Assembly: GCA_902634325.1 (NCBI GenBank)
Contig: CACPJP010000004.1
Coordinates: 1 to 57,870, forward strand
Length of the DNA: 57,870 bases
From: an uncultured Pelagibacteraceae bacterium
GTDB lineage: Bacteria > Pseudomonadota > Alphaproteobacteria > Pelagibacterales > Pelagibacteraceae
Direction of reading: 5' to 3'
Shown: positions 8,001 through 17,110 of the stretch, in pieces
Layout: the number at the start of each line of letters is the position of its first letter
How positions within the stretch are numbered: position 1 is the first letter of the stretch
Made by a program: the position numbers and the translations under genes
Notes under the pieces: generated by a model
The model's database searches: none
Told to the model about the DNA's origin: nothing
The model's input: only the letters and a program-made list of their open reading frames with translations

Positions 8001-9582
8001 TAAATTAAGGCACTCGACGCCTGGTGTAACATTAATATCTCCACCACCTCATCATGATATTTACTCTATAGAGGATTTAGCTCAATTAATTTATGATTTA
8101 AAACAAGTTAATCCAAAAGCTAGAGTTGGAGTTAAATTAGTAGCAGCAACTGGCATTGGAACGATAGCTGCAGGAGTTGCAAAAGCAAAAGCAGATGTAA
8201 TTTTAATTTCAGGACATTCAGGCGGTACTGGCGCAAGTCCACAAACAAGCGTTAAATATGCTGGCATTCCGTGGGAAATGGGATTAACCGAAGTTAATCA
8301 AATTTTAACATTAAACCAGCTTAGACACAAAGTAACTTTAAGAACAGACGGTGGAATAAAAACAGGAAGAGATGTTGTTGTGGCTGCTATGATGGGTGCA
8401 GAAGAATTTGGCATGGGGACTTCATCTTTAATAGCAATGGGATGTATAATGGTAAGACAATGCCATTCTAATACTTGCCCAGTTGGAGTTTGTACACAAG
8501 ATAAAAAGCTAAGAAAAAAATTTACAGGTACACCAGAAAAAGTAGTAAATTTTTTTAGTTTTGTTGCAATGGAAGTTAGAGAAATTTTAGCTGCACTTGG
8601 ATTCAAAACTTTAAAAGAGGTAATTGGCAGAACAGATCTTTTGCATCAGGTAAGCAGAGGCTCTCCAAATCTCGATGATTTAGATTTGAATCCACTGCTA
8701 GTGCAAACAGATCCGGGAAATAACACAATGTACTCCGAAAGCGATCTTATTAATCCAGTACCGGATAATAATATTGATGAAAAAACATGGGTCGATATTA
8801 GAGAAAAATTGAAAGAAAAAGAAAAAGTTTCTTATGATATTAAAGTACAAAATACTGACCGAGCAGTTGGAACTAAACTATCTCACTATATGCTTAAAAA
8901 TTTTGGAGATAATTTGCCAAACAATATTTTAAGTCTTAATCTTACCGGTTCAGCCGGACAATCTCTGGGAGCTTTTCTTTCCAAAAACATTAAAATTACA
9001 TTATCTGGAGACGCAAATGATTATGTTGGTAAAGGTTTGTCAGGAGGAACTATTGTAGTAAGTCCATCTAAAGACAATAAATTCAAAACGAACGAAAATA
9101 CTATTATTGGAAATACTGTATTATACGGAGCCACTTCAGGAAAACTATTTGCAGCTGGAAAAGCAGGAGAAAGATTTGCCGTGAGAAATTCGGGGAGTAT
9201 TTCAGTTGTCGAAGGTTGTGATGCCAATGGTTGCGAATATATGACGGGCGGAGAAATAGTTGTGCTAGGTAATATAGGAGATAATTTTGCCGCAGGAATG
9301 ACAGGAGGAATGGCTTTTGTGTATGATCCAGAAAATATTTTTGAGAATTATGTTAACTCCACCTCGGTAGTTTGGCAGAAACCCGAAACGAAATACTGGA
9401 AAGATAGATTGAAAACATTATTAGAAGAGTATAACTCTGAAACAATGTCAAAAGTTTCACAAAATATTTTAGAAAATTTTTCAAAAGAAGTTGAAAATTT
9501 TAAACAAGTTTGTCCAATAGAGATGTTGAATAAACTAGGAAACCCAATTACTTTGAAAAAAAATATTTTACAAACAGGATAA
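5083..9582 (+). CDS. gltB: Glutamate synthase large subunit
   Basis: Catalytic subunit (1499 aa) of GOGAT. It is an Ntn-type glutaminase: Cys26 in HDACGVG is the expected new N-terminus after removal of a 25-residue propeptide. The central and FMN domains channel ammonia to 2-oxoglutarate. GMGTSSLIAMGCIMVRQCHS and TCPVGVC (about residues 1110-1138) hold the 3Fe-4S cysteines. The glycine-rich C-terminal beta-helix, with repeated GG and GNTVLYGATSG motifs, occupies the last 250 or so residues. Full length is typical. With glutamine synthetase, presumably encoded elsewhere, it forms the main ammonium assimilation route. Confidence 0.98.
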   Translation: MNLYLKNKKLLEKNYSYNSSFEHDACGVGLIASLDGKKRRQVVEYGIKSLKAVWHRGAVDADGKSGDGAGICIEIPKDFFLEKIKETGHEYKGEEEICVGMIFLPKNEYAMQEKAKTIVEQVLLESNFYIYGWRQVPVNPRVLGTTADSNRPEITQVIFKSNKSVERNDLERLLFVSRKKMLKINRKEQIDDFYVCSLSSRSIIYKGMFLAEALSDFYPDLNDKRFISRFAIFHQRFSTNTFPSWKLAQPFRCLAHNGEINTLKGNVNWMKIHEQDMSSDLFNNVEDLKPVITPGNSDSAALDNVFELLIHSGKSVPLIKLMMMPDAWSKRSKILPKAHQQLFDVLNSTIEPWDGPAAICATDSKWVIAATDRNGLRPLRYSITSDKILCAGSETGMVQIPENKIISKGRLGPGQLIAVNLKKGKIYRDKDIKDYLSKDYKKFHKQIIHFDKKIATEKEFVNFSNENLRRRQYLSGYSIEDLELILHPMVEDAKEATGSMGDDTPVAVLSSNYRPISHYFRQNFSQVTNPPIDSLRENKVMSLKSRFGNLGNILDFENLTKENIYVLDSPILTNSQLKKFKNIFSEKTKVIDCTFDVKENLKNRLEQIKEESEVAVREGTNHLILSDQNVSEYRANVPMILAVGAVNSNLVKHCIRGYASINVQTSEAMDTHSFAVLIGVGATTINPYLAIDSIHQRYEKRLFGKLDFESCVERFKKSVNSGLLKIMSKMGISVLSSYRGGCNFESVGLSRGLVADYFPGMTSRISGIGIYGIEKKIKALHFKAYQKNVVVLPIGGLYKYRKSGEDHQFQGNLIHLLQNSVERKSYKMFKKYSEGMNNLSPTNLRDLLEFKKVKKPIDINEVEPIEKITPRFGSGSMSHGALSAEAHETLAIGMNRIKGSSCSGEGGEDEKRCNPLKSGDSANSKVKQVASARFGVTIKYLNNCNEIEIKIAQGAKPGEGGQLPGFKVTKEIAKLRHSTPGVTLISPPPHHDIYSIEDLAQLIYDLKQVNPKARVGVKLVAATGIGTIAAGVAKAKADVILISGHSGGTGASPQTSVKYAGIPWEMGLTEVNQILTLNQLRHKVTLRTDGGIKTGRDVVVAAMMGAEEFGMGTSSLIAMGCIMVRQCHSNTCPVGVCTQDKKLRKKFTGTPEKVVNFFSFVAMEVREILAALGFKTLKEVIGRTDLLHQVSRGSPNLDDLDLNPLLVQTDPGNNTMYSESDLINPVPDNNIDEKTWVDIREKLKEKEKVSYDIKVQNTDRAVGTKLSHYMLKNFGDNLPNNILSLNLTGSAGQSLGAFLSKNIKITLSGDANDYVGKGLSGGTIVVSPSKDNKFKTNENTIIGNTVLYGATSGKLFAAGKAGERFAVRNSGSISVVEGCDANGCEYMTGGEIVVLGNIGDNFAAGMTGGMAFVYDPENIFENYVNSTSVVWQKPETKYWKDRLKTLLEEYNSETMSKVSQNILENFSKEVENFKQVCPIEMLNKLGNPITLKKNILQTG

Positions 9583-9588
9583 TAATAT

Positions 9589-10587
9589 ATGAGAATATTG
9601 ATCACAGGCGGTTGTGGATTTATCGGATCGAATCTTGCAATTTTTTTAAAAGATAAAATTAAAAATGTAAAAATTACTAGCATAGATGACTTATCTCGGA
9701 AGGGCTCGAATCTGAATTATAAAAGGTTGTCTGAAAAAAAAATAAAAAATTTTAAAAGCAATATTGCAAAATCAAATAAAATAATGAAACTTTCGAAATT
9801 TGATTTGGTAATACATTGTGCAGCTGAACCAGCTATAGAGGCATCACGGCAAAAAATAGATCAAGTTTTTGAATCGAATCTTGTTGGAACATTTAATGTT
9901 TTAAAGAAGTGTGCTAAGGATGGCTCAAATATAATTTATCTATCTAGTTCTAGAGTTTATGCTATGGAAAATTTATTTAAGTTAAACAAAAAGGGCTCTG
10001 TAAAGGAAAATTTTAATATTGAAAATTCTAAGTCTATATATGGTTTTACAAAATTAAGTTCAGAACTTTTGATAAAAGAATATTCATACCTTCATAAAAT
10101 AAAATATATTGTAAATAGAGTAGCTTTGGTTTCTGGTCCATGGCAATTTGGGAAAGAAGAACAGGGCTTTGTGAGTTTATGGGTATGGAGACATTTAAAC
10201 CGTTTAAAGCTCAGCTATATTGGATTTGGCGGAACAGGCAGGCAAGTGAGAGATGTTCTTCATATACAAGACTTGTGTGACTTGATTTTATTGCAGATAC
10301 AAAAAATTAAAAAAATCAACAATAAGTTGATGAATGTTGGTGGCGGCAAAAAAAATTCATTGAACTTAATTCAACTTACAAGGCTTTCACAACATATGAC
10401 AAAAAACAAAATAAAAATAGGTTCCGTAAAAAAAACATCGCCCTATGATGTTCCTTATTTTGTTACAAACACAGATTATGCAACAAGACTTTACAAATGG
10501 AAACCTAAAAGAAATCTAGAAAAAATTGTAGCAGATATTTATTTTTGGATGAAACCGAATATATCTTCTTTGAAAAAATATTTTTAA
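9589..10587 (+). CDS. NAD-dependent epimerase/dehydratase (nucleotide-sugar)
   Basis: Extended SDR of 332 aa. The Rossmann motif is GGCGFIG (residues 7-13) and the catalytic pair is intact as Tyr151-xxx-Lys155 in YGFTK. HCAAEPAIEAS and GRQVRDVLHIQDL place it near the CDP-paratose-2-epimerase/UDP-glucuronate-epimerase branch. It starts seven bases after gltB, so it is probably cotranscribed with gltDB though functionally unrelated. It shares its fold and several motifs with the epimerase at 1534-2580, but unlike that one keeps the catalytic Tyr. The exact substrate is unknown; a surface-sugar role is inferred. Confidence 0.85.
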   Translation: MRILITGGCGFIGSNLAIFLKDKIKNVKITSIDDLSRKGSNLNYKRLSEKKIKNFKSNIAKSNKIMKLSKFDLVIHCAAEPAIEASRQKIDQVFESNLVGTFNVLKKCAKDGSNIIYLSSSRVYAMENLFKLNKKGSVKENFNIENSKSIYGFTKLSSELLIKEYSYLHKIKYIVNRVALVSGPWQFGKEEQGFVSLWVWRHLNRLKLSYIGFGGTGRQVRDVLHIQDLCDLILLQIQKIKKINNKLMNVGGGKKNSLNLIQLTRLSQHMTKNKIKIGSVKKTSPYDVPYFVTNTDYATRLYKWKPKRNLEKIVADIYFWMKPNISSLKKYF

Positions 10588-10594
10588 GTTTTAA

Positions 10595-11431
10595 TTAAAT
10601 ATATTTTAAAAACTTTAAATCTTCCTCAAAAGATGTGTTAATTTTATTATGATAATCTTCAGGAATAACATTCTTCCATTTATTCATGGATCCTAAATTG
10701 AAAAAATTCATCTTTTTTTTTAATTTTTTAGAGTAAATAGCTTCATCAAATCCGTTTTCTTTTTCCATTTTCTTTAGTTTGTCAAAACCCGTGGTTTCGA
10801 TACACCTTTGAACTTTGGACTTATTTAAGGGCGTCTTGGATTTGGACAAATCATTTACAAAGTTTACTATTTTTTCAAATGTTTCATAAGTTTTGGTTTC
10901 AAGATCTTCATATTTTACCAAAATGGTCTTAAGCGATTTGTCATTTAACCAAGATTTATAATGTTGTGACCATGAACTTAAAAAATGAAAATCTGCATAA
11001 TGAGTTTCCCTGTTATCGTGAATAAATTTTTTTTTATTTAACATAAATTCAAGTGCATCGTCATAGCTTAAATCAAAATGGTTCTTTAAAGATGTTATAA
11101 CATTTCTTGGGTCTCTAATAATATATATAACCCCTAAGGTGAATTTTGTACTTGTGAAATCAAAGCCATTAAGTGTGTGTAAAGAATTATGAGTTTTAAA
11201 AATTTTTATTTTTTTTTGATCAACTATTTTTTGTTGCGATGATTTCCAATATTTGCTTACTTCAGCGGGCTCTTTAATTTCATTTTCAAAAAATTTTTTT
11301 TGTGGATATTGATCTATGTTTTTTAATAAATTAAAATTAAAGTTTCCATCGCCTGAATAATAATAAGAAGACAAAAACGATCTTACCCATGTGTTTCCAC
11401 TTTTGGGATATGAGGCTATCCAAATAATCAC
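10595..11431 (-). CDS. Sulfotransferase-domain protein
   Basis: Cytosolic-type sulfotransferase fold of 278 aa that would move sulfate from PAPS to a hydroxyl or amine. The 5'-phosphosulfate loop PKSGNTW spans residues 9-15, the catalytic-base motif FKTH ends at His81, and the 3'-phosphate motif RDPRNVITS spans 106-114. The start is a GTG whose bases overlap the TGA of the upstream hydrolase (GTGA), so the two are coupled. Among epimerases and glycosyltransferases, the acceptor may be a surface sugar or small metabolite; this is inference. Confidence 0.88.
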   Translation of the reverse strand: MIIWIASYPKSGNTWVRSFLSSYYYSGDGNFNFNLLKNIDQYPQKKFFENEIKEPAEVSKYWKSSQQKIVDQKKIKIFKTHNSLHTLNGFDFTSTKFTLGVIYIIRDPRNVITSLKNHFDLSYDDALEFMLNKKKFIHDNRETHYADFHFLSSWSQHYKSWLNDKSLKTILVKYEDLETKTYETFEKIVNFVNDLSKSKTPLNKSKVQRCIETTGFDKLKKMEKENGFDEAIYSKKLKKKMNFFNLGSMNKWKNVIPEDYHNKINTSFEEDLKFLKYI

Positions 11432-12186
11432 AATTTTACCTTTCTAACAATTCTGTCTAATTCCGCAATAATTCTTTTAAGACTTTTTTTACTCGAAAGA
11501 CTATGATCACCGTTTTTTATAATAACAAGCTTTTTTCTAGCTCTGATAAAAATCTTTAAAACTTTTTTAGAAAATAATATTGGAACCGAATCGTCTTTGC
11601 CTCCATGAAACATAGTGACATTTATGGGAATTTTAATTTTTTTAGATAAAACTTTATTTTTTCTTCCATCTTTCATTAGTTGTCGAGTAATTGGATAAGT
11701 ATACTCACCATGTTTGATAATGCTTATTCCTTTCTTCATAATTTCTTTCTTTATTTTTTTGGTGAATTGTTTCCACATCAATCTAGTTAAAAATTCAGGA
11801 GCCGAACCAATCCCAATAAAGCCTTTAATTTGATTTCTAAAATATTTAAACTGAATCAGAGATAACCAGGCACCCATACTAGAACCAATTAAAATAAAAT
11901 TATTTTTTTTAACTATTTTTTTTATTATGATTTTAACGTCGTTACCCCACTTGCTTATATTTCCATCGGTAAATCTTCCTGATGATTTGCCGTGTCCCGA
12001 ATACTCTAATGCCAAGAAACCAAGTTTCTTTTTAATTGTATACTTCAAGAATGCCTGTGGTTTTTTCCCGGTAATATCTGATTGAAAACCCGGAAGAAAA
12101 ATTATATATAGTTTTTTTTTGTAATAACTGCCTATATATCTGAGTTTTTTTGTTTTTGATATTTTAAGATATTTAAATTTTTTCAT
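11428..12186 (-). CDS. Alpha/beta hydrolase
   Basis: Serine hydrolase fold of 252 aa. The nucleophile elbow is GSSMG (Ser103) and the oxyanion region FLPGFQSD. An acid at Asp198/199 in HGGKDDSVP and His228 in NGDHSLS complete a plausible triad. The motif set resembles small acyl-thioesterase/acylpeptidase-type hydrolases. I prefer the ATG at 12186; a TTG at 12201 would add five residues. It is divergent from galE and coupled to the downstream sulfotransferase, suggesting the pair act on one product. The substrate is not recognisable. Confidence 0.82.
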   Translation of the reverse strand: MKKFKYLKISKTKKLRYIGSYYKKKLYIIFLPGFQSDITGKKPQAFLKYTIKKKLGFLALEYSGHGKSSGRFTDGNISKWGNDVKIIIKKIVKKNNFILIGSSMGAWLSLIQFKYFRNQIKGFIGIGSAPEFLTRLMWKQFTKKIKKEIMKKGISIIKHGEYTYPITRQLMKDGRKNKVLSKKIKIPINVTMFHGGKDDSVPILFSKKVLKIFIRARKKLVIIKNGDHSLSSKKSLKRIIAELDRIVRKVKL

Positions 12187-12259
12187 ATAAAGTTTATCCA
12201 ACTAATCTGCTACTATATATATTTATCATTTAGTTTAAATAAATGCTAAATTCATTTTT

Positions 12260-13231
12260 ATGAAAATTCTTTTGACTGGTGGCGCTGGGTATATTGGAAG
12301 CCACACTACTCTATCTCTTATCGATGGTGGCCACTCTGTGACAGTAATAGATAATTTGATTACAGGTGCAAAGAAACTTATTCCTTCCGGAGCAGAGCAC
12401 CATGAGTGTGACATAGCCGATAAAAAATTAATAGAAAGAATTTTGAAAAAAAATCAATTCGACATCGTTATGCATTTTGCCGGACTAACAAGAGTAGATG
12501 AATCCGTCAAGTATCCCGAAAAATATCATCTCAATAATTTTGAAAAATCAAAAAGTTTTTTCAATTGTTGTTTTGAGAACAATATAAAAAAAATCATATT
12601 TTCCTCAACAGCAGGAGTTTATGGAAATAGCAACTCAGAATATATAAAAGAAACTGAAAATTTAAAACCAATCAATCCTTATGCAGAATCAAAACGTAAT
12701 ATAGAAAATTTTTTAATAGAAAGCTCAAATAGTAAAAAAATAAATTATACAATCTTAAGATATTTTAATGTTGCAGGAGCTGACAAAGACAAGAAATCTG
12801 GATTAATATCAAAATCTTCTTCAAACCTGATCAAGGTAGTATGCGAAGCAGCGGTTAAGAAAAGAGATAAAATAATTATTAACGGCAATGATTATAAAAC
12901 AAAAGATGGTACAGCTATAAGAGATTTTATCCACGTTTCTGATATTGCAGATATACATACTGTAGCGGCAAATTCTCTTTTTAAAAACTCAATATCAGAT
13001 ATCTACAACTGTGGTTATGGACAAGGATATTCTGTAAAAGAAGTAATTAGCGAAATGGAAAATATAATTAATAATAAATTGAAAGTAGAAATAGGACCCA
13101 GGAGAAAAAAAGACATAGCAGTTTCTATTGCAAATTGTGAAAGGTTCAAAAATAAATTTAATTGGAAACCAAAATTTAATAATTTAAATTATATTTTAAA
13201 GACCGCTTTAGAGTGGGAAAAAATTAACTAA
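12260..13231 (+). CDS. galE: UDP-glucose 4-epimerase
   Basis: SDR epimerase of 323 aa that interconverts UDP-glucose and UDP-galactose using bound NAD. The NAD motif GGAGYIG (residues 7-13), FAGLTRVDESV, FSSTAGVYG and Tyr141-xxx-Lys145 (YAESK) are all as in GalE, and RYFNVAGAD is the typical substrate-loop sequence. The stop overlaps the ATG of the following glycosyltransferase by one base (TAATG), so GalE likely supplies the donor sugar or precursor for that enzyme. Activity on N-acetylated sugars is possible and cannot be excluded. Confidence 0.93.
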   Translation: MKILLTGGAGYIGSHTTLSLIDGGHSVTVIDNLITGAKKLIPSGAEHHECDIADKKLIERILKKNQFDIVMHFAGLTRVDESVKYPEKYHLNNFEKSKSFFNCCFENNIKKIIFSSTAGVYGNSNSEYIKETENLKPINPYAESKRNIENFLIESSNSKKINYTILRYFNVAGADKDKKSGLISKSSSNLIKVVCEAAVKKRDKIIINGNDYKTKDGTAIRDFIHVSDIADIHTVAANSLFKNSISDIYNCGYGQGYSVKEVISEMENIINNKLKVEIGPRRKKDIAVSIANCERFKNKFNWKPKFNNLNYILKTALEWEKIN

Positions 13232-14379
13232 TGAGTTTTAAAGTATTACAAGTTATTCCAAAACTAGGTTATGGTGGGGCAGAGACCGGATGTTATGATG
13301 TTGCACACTATCTTGCAGAAAAAAATTGTAAATCATATATAATTACTAGCGGTGGACCTCTTTTAAAATTTATTCGCAAAGACAAAGTAAAAGTTTTTAG
13401 ACTCCCTGTACAATCAAAAAACCCAATTTTAATTTTACTAAATACAATTTTGATTTCATTGATTATAATTTTTCTTAGAATTGATATTGTTCATGCAAGG
13501 AGTAGAGCACCAGCTTGGTCTTGCTTATTATCCTGTAAAATTACAAGAACAAAATTTGTCACTACTTTTCATGGTGTATATAATTTTTCAAGTAGTATTA
13601 AAAAATTTTATAATTCAGTAATGGTGAGATCAAGTTTAGTGATAGCGGGTTCTAATTATGTTTTCGATCATATACACAAAAATTATGGACATTTAATCAA
13701 CAACAAAAAAAGACTATTAGTTATTTTTAGAGGGATAAACACACAATATTTTGATAATTCTAATATCACTAATGATAAAGTTCAAAATGTTTATTCCTCT
13801 TTGAATCTCAGTTCTGAAAAATTCAAAATTCTTTTGCCGGGAAGACTTACTAGATGGAAAGGGCAAGAAATGTTTATAGAGTCCCTTAATTTACTTAAAA
13901 AAAAATATAACAAAGACAATTTCCAAGGAATTATATTGGGTTCTCATCAAGGCAGAACTGTTTATTTTAAAAAGCTAATTTCACTAATTGAAAAATATGG
14001 ATTAAAAAGGGATATAATTTTTATTAAACATATTAAAGAAATGCCAGTTGCTTATTATGTGTCAGATATAGTTGTATCTTCTTCTATCGAGCCAGAGGCT
14101 TTTGGTAGAATATCTGTAGAGGCACAAGCTATGAGAAGGCCGATTTTAGCAAGTAATCATGGAGGTTCCAAAGAAACAATAGTTAACGGAAAATCAGGAT
14201 TTTTATTTGATAACAACAATCCCGAGTCTCTTGCTGAAAATTTAAATAAATTAATAGAAATGGATAAAGACAAGTTGCAATCAATTGGAAATGAAGGTAG
14301 GAAAAATATATTAAAAAAATTTGATGTGGAACAAATGTGCTACTCAACGTTTTTAGAATATAAAAAATTAATTAAATAA
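13231..14379 (+). CDS. Glycosyltransferase family 4 protein
   Basis: GT-B retaining glycosyltransferase of 382 aa. The N-terminus begins with the GT4 acceptor-domain signature VIPKLGYGGAE. The C-terminal donor domain shows PGRLTRWKGQ, then SSSIEPEAFGRISVEAQ with the Glu pair that binds the nucleotide sugar, and a GGSKETIVNGKSGFL loop. A hydrophobic stretch around residues 66-84 may contact the inner membrane. It is coupled to galE upstream, and its TAA is directly followed by the thrS ATG, so a glycan gene feeds straight into a translation operon. Donor and acceptor are unknown. Confidence 0.92.
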   Translation: MSFKVLQVIPKLGYGGAETGCYDVAHYLAEKNCKSYIITSGGPLLKFIRKDKVKVFRLPVQSKNPILILLNTILISLIIIFLRIDIVHARSRAPAWSCLLSCKITRTKFVTTFHGVYNFSSSIKKFYNSVMVRSSLVIAGSNYVFDHIHKNYGHLINNKKRLLVIFRGINTQYFDNSNITNDKVQNVYSSLNLSSEKFKILLPGRLTRWKGQEMFIESLNLLKKKYNKDNFQGIILGSHQGRTVYFKKLISLIEKYGLKRDIIFIKHIKEMPVAYYVSDIVVSSSIEPEAFGRISVEAQAMRRPILASNHGGSKETIVNGKSGFLFDNNNPESLAENLNKLIEMDKDKLQSIGNEGRKNILKKFDVEQMCYSTFLEYKKLIK

Positions 14380-16299
14380 ATGCCCAATATTACTTTACCT
14401 GATGGAAAAAAGATAAGTTTTAAAAATAAAGTAACTGGCCAAGAGGTTGCTGAAAAGATAAGTAAATCACTTTCAAAACAGGCACTTATAGTAAGTGTAG
14501 ATGGAGAATTAAAAGATTTAAGCTTTTCAATTCAAAAGGACTCTTCTATAAAAATAATTACCCATAAAGATAAAGAAGGTCTAGATGTAATAAGGCACGA
14601 TGCTGCCCACATAATGGCAATGGCAGTCCAAGAATTATTTCCAGGAACTCAAGTAACTATTGGTCCTGTAATTGAAAATGGTTTTTACTATGATTTTGTC
14701 AGAAAAGAACCATTCACAAAAGATGATTTAAAAAAAATTGAGAAAAAAATGTCAGAAATAATTGATAGAGATGTAAAAACGAAACGAGAAGTATGGGAAA
14801 GAAGCAAAGCCATAGCACATTTTAAAAAGATAGGAGAAAAATATAAAGCAGAAATAATTGAAAGCATACCTGAAAACGAGGAACTTTCAGTTTATCATCA
14901 TGGAGATACTTGGCACGATTTGTGTAGAGGGCCTCATTTAACTTCCTCAAGCAAAATCGGAAAAGCTTTTAAATTAACAAAAGTTTCCGGTGCATATTGG
15001 AGAGGCGATTCCAATAATGAAATGTTGCAAAGGATTTATGGAACATGTTGGGGTTCAAAAAAGGAATTAGACGATTATTTGCATAGACTAGAAGAAGCTG
15101 AAAAAAGGGATCATAGAAAGTTAGGTAAAGAAATGGATCTATTTCATTTCAGAGAAGAAAGTCCGGGTTCAGTTTTTTGGCATGAAAAAGGATGGAATTT
15201 ATTTCAAAGGCTTATTGAGTATATGAGATTAAAACAAAGAAATGCAGGATACAGAGAAATCAATACTCCAGAATTATTAGACAAAAGTCTTTGGGAAAAA
15301 TCGGGGCATTGGGAGAAATTCGGTGATTTAATGTTTACATCCGAAACACCCGACGAAAAAGTTTTTGCTGTAAAACCGATGAACTGTCCGGGATGTGTCC
15401 AAGTATTTAATCAAGGCCTTAAAAGTTATAGAGATTTGCCATTAAAACTATCAGAATTTGGAAAGGTTCATAGATACGAACCATCAGGCGCACTACATGG
15501 CCTTTTAAGAGTTCGAGCATTCACCCAAGACGATGCTCATATATTTTGCACTGAAGAACAAATAACCGAAGAGTGTATAAATGTTACTAAGCTAATTTTA
15601 GATATTTATAAAGATTTGGGATTTAAAAAAGTATTTTTAAAATATTCTGATAGACCTGAAAAAAGAGTTGGGGAAGATAAAATCTGGGATAAGTCAGAAA
15701 AGGCATTACTTGCAGCGATTAAAAAAACAAAACTTGAGTACAGCGTGAATAAAGGGGAAGGGGCTTTTTACGGACCAAAGATAGAATTTGTTTTAAGAGA
15801 TGCTATAGGAAGAGATTGGCAATGTGGTACTTTACAAGTTGATTTAAATTTACCAGGAAGACTTGGCGCAACTTTTGTTGACAAGGACGGAAGTAAAAAA
15901 GTGCCTGTTATGCTGCATAGAGCTCTTTTTGGTTCTTTGGAAAGATTCATAGGAATTTTAATTGAAAATTATGCTGGAAAACTTCCTTTCTGGCTATCGC
16001 CATCACAAGTTGTTGTGCTACCTATTGCTGAAGAACACAATAATTATGCAAAAAAAATATTTGAAGAGCTCTTCAAAGAAGGTATAAAATGCGAAGTGGA
16101 TTTAAGAAATCAAAAAATAAACTACAAAATTAGAGAGCATTCTTTGTCAAAAGTACCTTTACTTTTAATATGTGGAAAAAAAGAAGTTTCGGGCAAAAGT
16201 ATTACAATAAGAAAATTAGGATCTGAAAAACAAGAAACAATAAAATTTTCTAAAGCTTTGAAAAATATTAAATCATTAAACAACCTTCCAATAAAATAA
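14380..16299 (+). CDS. thrS: Threonyl-tRNA synthetase
   Basis: Class II synthetase of 639 aa, the usual length. An N-terminal TGS domain (about residues 1-60) precedes the editing domain with HIMAMAVQELFP and the SAD motif region GDTWHDLCRGPH. The catalytic core carries MNCPGC (near residue 334, zinc Cys), RYEPSGALHGLLRVRAFTQDDAH (motif 2) and HRALFGSLERF (motif 3). The anticodon-binding domain starts around residue 535. It charges tRNA-Thr; a tRNA-Thr(GGT) gene lies at 56397-56472. No spacer separates it from the upstream GT4 gene or from infC. Confidence 0.99.
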   Translation: MPNITLPDGKKISFKNKVTGQEVAEKISKSLSKQALIVSVDGELKDLSFSIQKDSSIKIITHKDKEGLDVIRHDAAHIMAMAVQELFPGTQVTIGPVIENGFYYDFVRKEPFTKDDLKKIEKKMSEIIDRDVKTKREVWERSKAIAHFKKIGEKYKAEIIESIPENEELSVYHHGDTWHDLCRGPHLTSSSKIGKAFKLTKVSGAYWRGDSNNEMLQRIYGTCWGSKKELDDYLHRLEEAEKRDHRKLGKEMDLFHFREESPGSVFWHEKGWNLFQRLIEYMRLKQRNAGYREINTPELLDKSLWEKSGHWEKFGDLMFTSETPDEKVFAVKPMNCPGCVQVFNQGLKSYRDLPLKLSEFGKVHRYEPSGALHGLLRVRAFTQDDAHIFCTEEQITEECINVTKLILDIYKDLGFKKVFLKYSDRPEKRVGEDKIWDKSEKALLAAIKKTKLEYSVNKGEGAFYGPKIEFVLRDAIGRDWQCGTLQVDLNLPGRLGATFVDKDGSKKVPVMLHRALFGSLERFIGILIENYAGKLPFWLSPSQVVVLPIAEEHNNYAKKIFEELFKEGIKCEVDLRNQKINYKIREHSLSKVPLLLICGKKEVSGKSITIRKLGSEKQETIKFSKALKNIKSLNNLPIK

Positions 16300-16845
16300 G
16301 TGCAAAAATCTAAAAAACATTTTTTTCATAGAAAGCCTAAGTTTCACGGACCAAGAATAAATGATAGAATTAGAAGTTTGGATGTTCAGGTTATAAATAG
16401 TGAAGGGGAAAATCTTGGGGTCTTACCAATAAAAAAAGCTATTGATGCAGCCAAACAAGAGGGATTTGATCTTATAGAAATTTCTCCGAATGCAAATCCA
16501 CCTGTATGCAAAATTATGGATATAGGTAAATATAAATATGATATGCAAAAAAAAGCAAACAAAGCAAAAAAAAATCAGAAAATTTCTGTTCTTAAAGAGC
16601 TAAAGTTAAGGCCAGGAACAGAAATACATGACTATAATTTTAAAATTAAAAATGCAAAAAAATTTCTAACAAAAGGCGACAAGGTAAAATTTACTGTTAA
16701 ATTTAAAGGCAGAGAAATGCAACACGTCCAATTAGGAAAAGATTTGATGCAAAGAATTATTTCTGATACCAAGGATTTAGGACAGGTTGAAGTAAACCCT
16801 AAGTTTGAAGGCAGACAAATGATTATGATAATTCAGCCAAATTAG
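16300..16845 (+). CDS. infC: Translation initiation factor IF-3
   Basis: IF-3 of 181 aa; binds the 30S subunit, blocks premature 50S joining and checks start-codon choice. The N-terminal domain begins at GPRINDRIRS and contains NSEGENLGVLP. A Lys-rich linker leads to the C-terminal domain with KELKLRPGTEIHDYNFK and KFKGREMQH. The start is a GTG immediately after the thrS stop codon. Rare starts on infC are known to support autoregulation in other bacteria; a GTG is weaker evidence than the AUU of E. coli. The short RKPKFH extension before GPRIN is consistent with alphaproteobacterial forms. Confidence 0.98.
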   Translation: MQKSKKHFFHRKPKFHGPRINDRIRSLDVQVINSEGENLGVLPIKKAIDAAKQEGFDLIEISPNANPPVCKIMDIGKYKYDMQKKANKAKKNQKISVLKELKLRPGTEIHDYNFKIKNAKKFLTKGDKVKFTVKFKGREMQHVQLGKDLMQRIISDTKDLGQVEVNPKFEGRQMIMIIQPN

Positions 16846-16899
16846 GCTTTTTTAAAAAAATCTTGCTAAAAAAAATAATCTCTATATAAATCCGTTACC

Positions 16900-17106
16900 A
16901 TGCCAAAGTTAAAAACAAAAAGTTCAGCAAAAAAAAGATTTAGATTTACTAAATCAGGTAAAGTTAAAATGCCTCAGTCTGGTAAAAAGCATGGCATGAT
17001 AAAAAGAACAAACTCACAGATTAGAAAACAGAGAGGTACTACGATAATGTCTAAGCAAGATTCAAAAATTGTTAAATCGTATATGCCTTACAGTTTAAGA
17101 GGATAA
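16900..17106 (+). CDS. rpmI: 50S ribosomal protein L35
   Basis: Basic 68-aa ribosomal protein beginning [20 protein letters not shown], the universal L35 signature, followed by [16 protein letters not shown]. Standard position between infC and rplT. The 54-base spacer from infC is AT-rich and shows no obvious Shine-Dalgarno site or leader hairpin, so the L20-dependent control known in enterobacteria is not visible here. Confidence 0.98.
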   Translation: MPKLKTKSSAKKRFRFTKSGKVKMPQSGKKHGMIKRTNSQIRKQRGTTIMSKQDSKIVKSYMPYSLRG

Positions 17107-17110
17107 TAGA

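Noticed and set aside
8298-8606. 102-codon open frame antisense to gltB
   Set aside because: Shadow of a strongly conserved GltB region.
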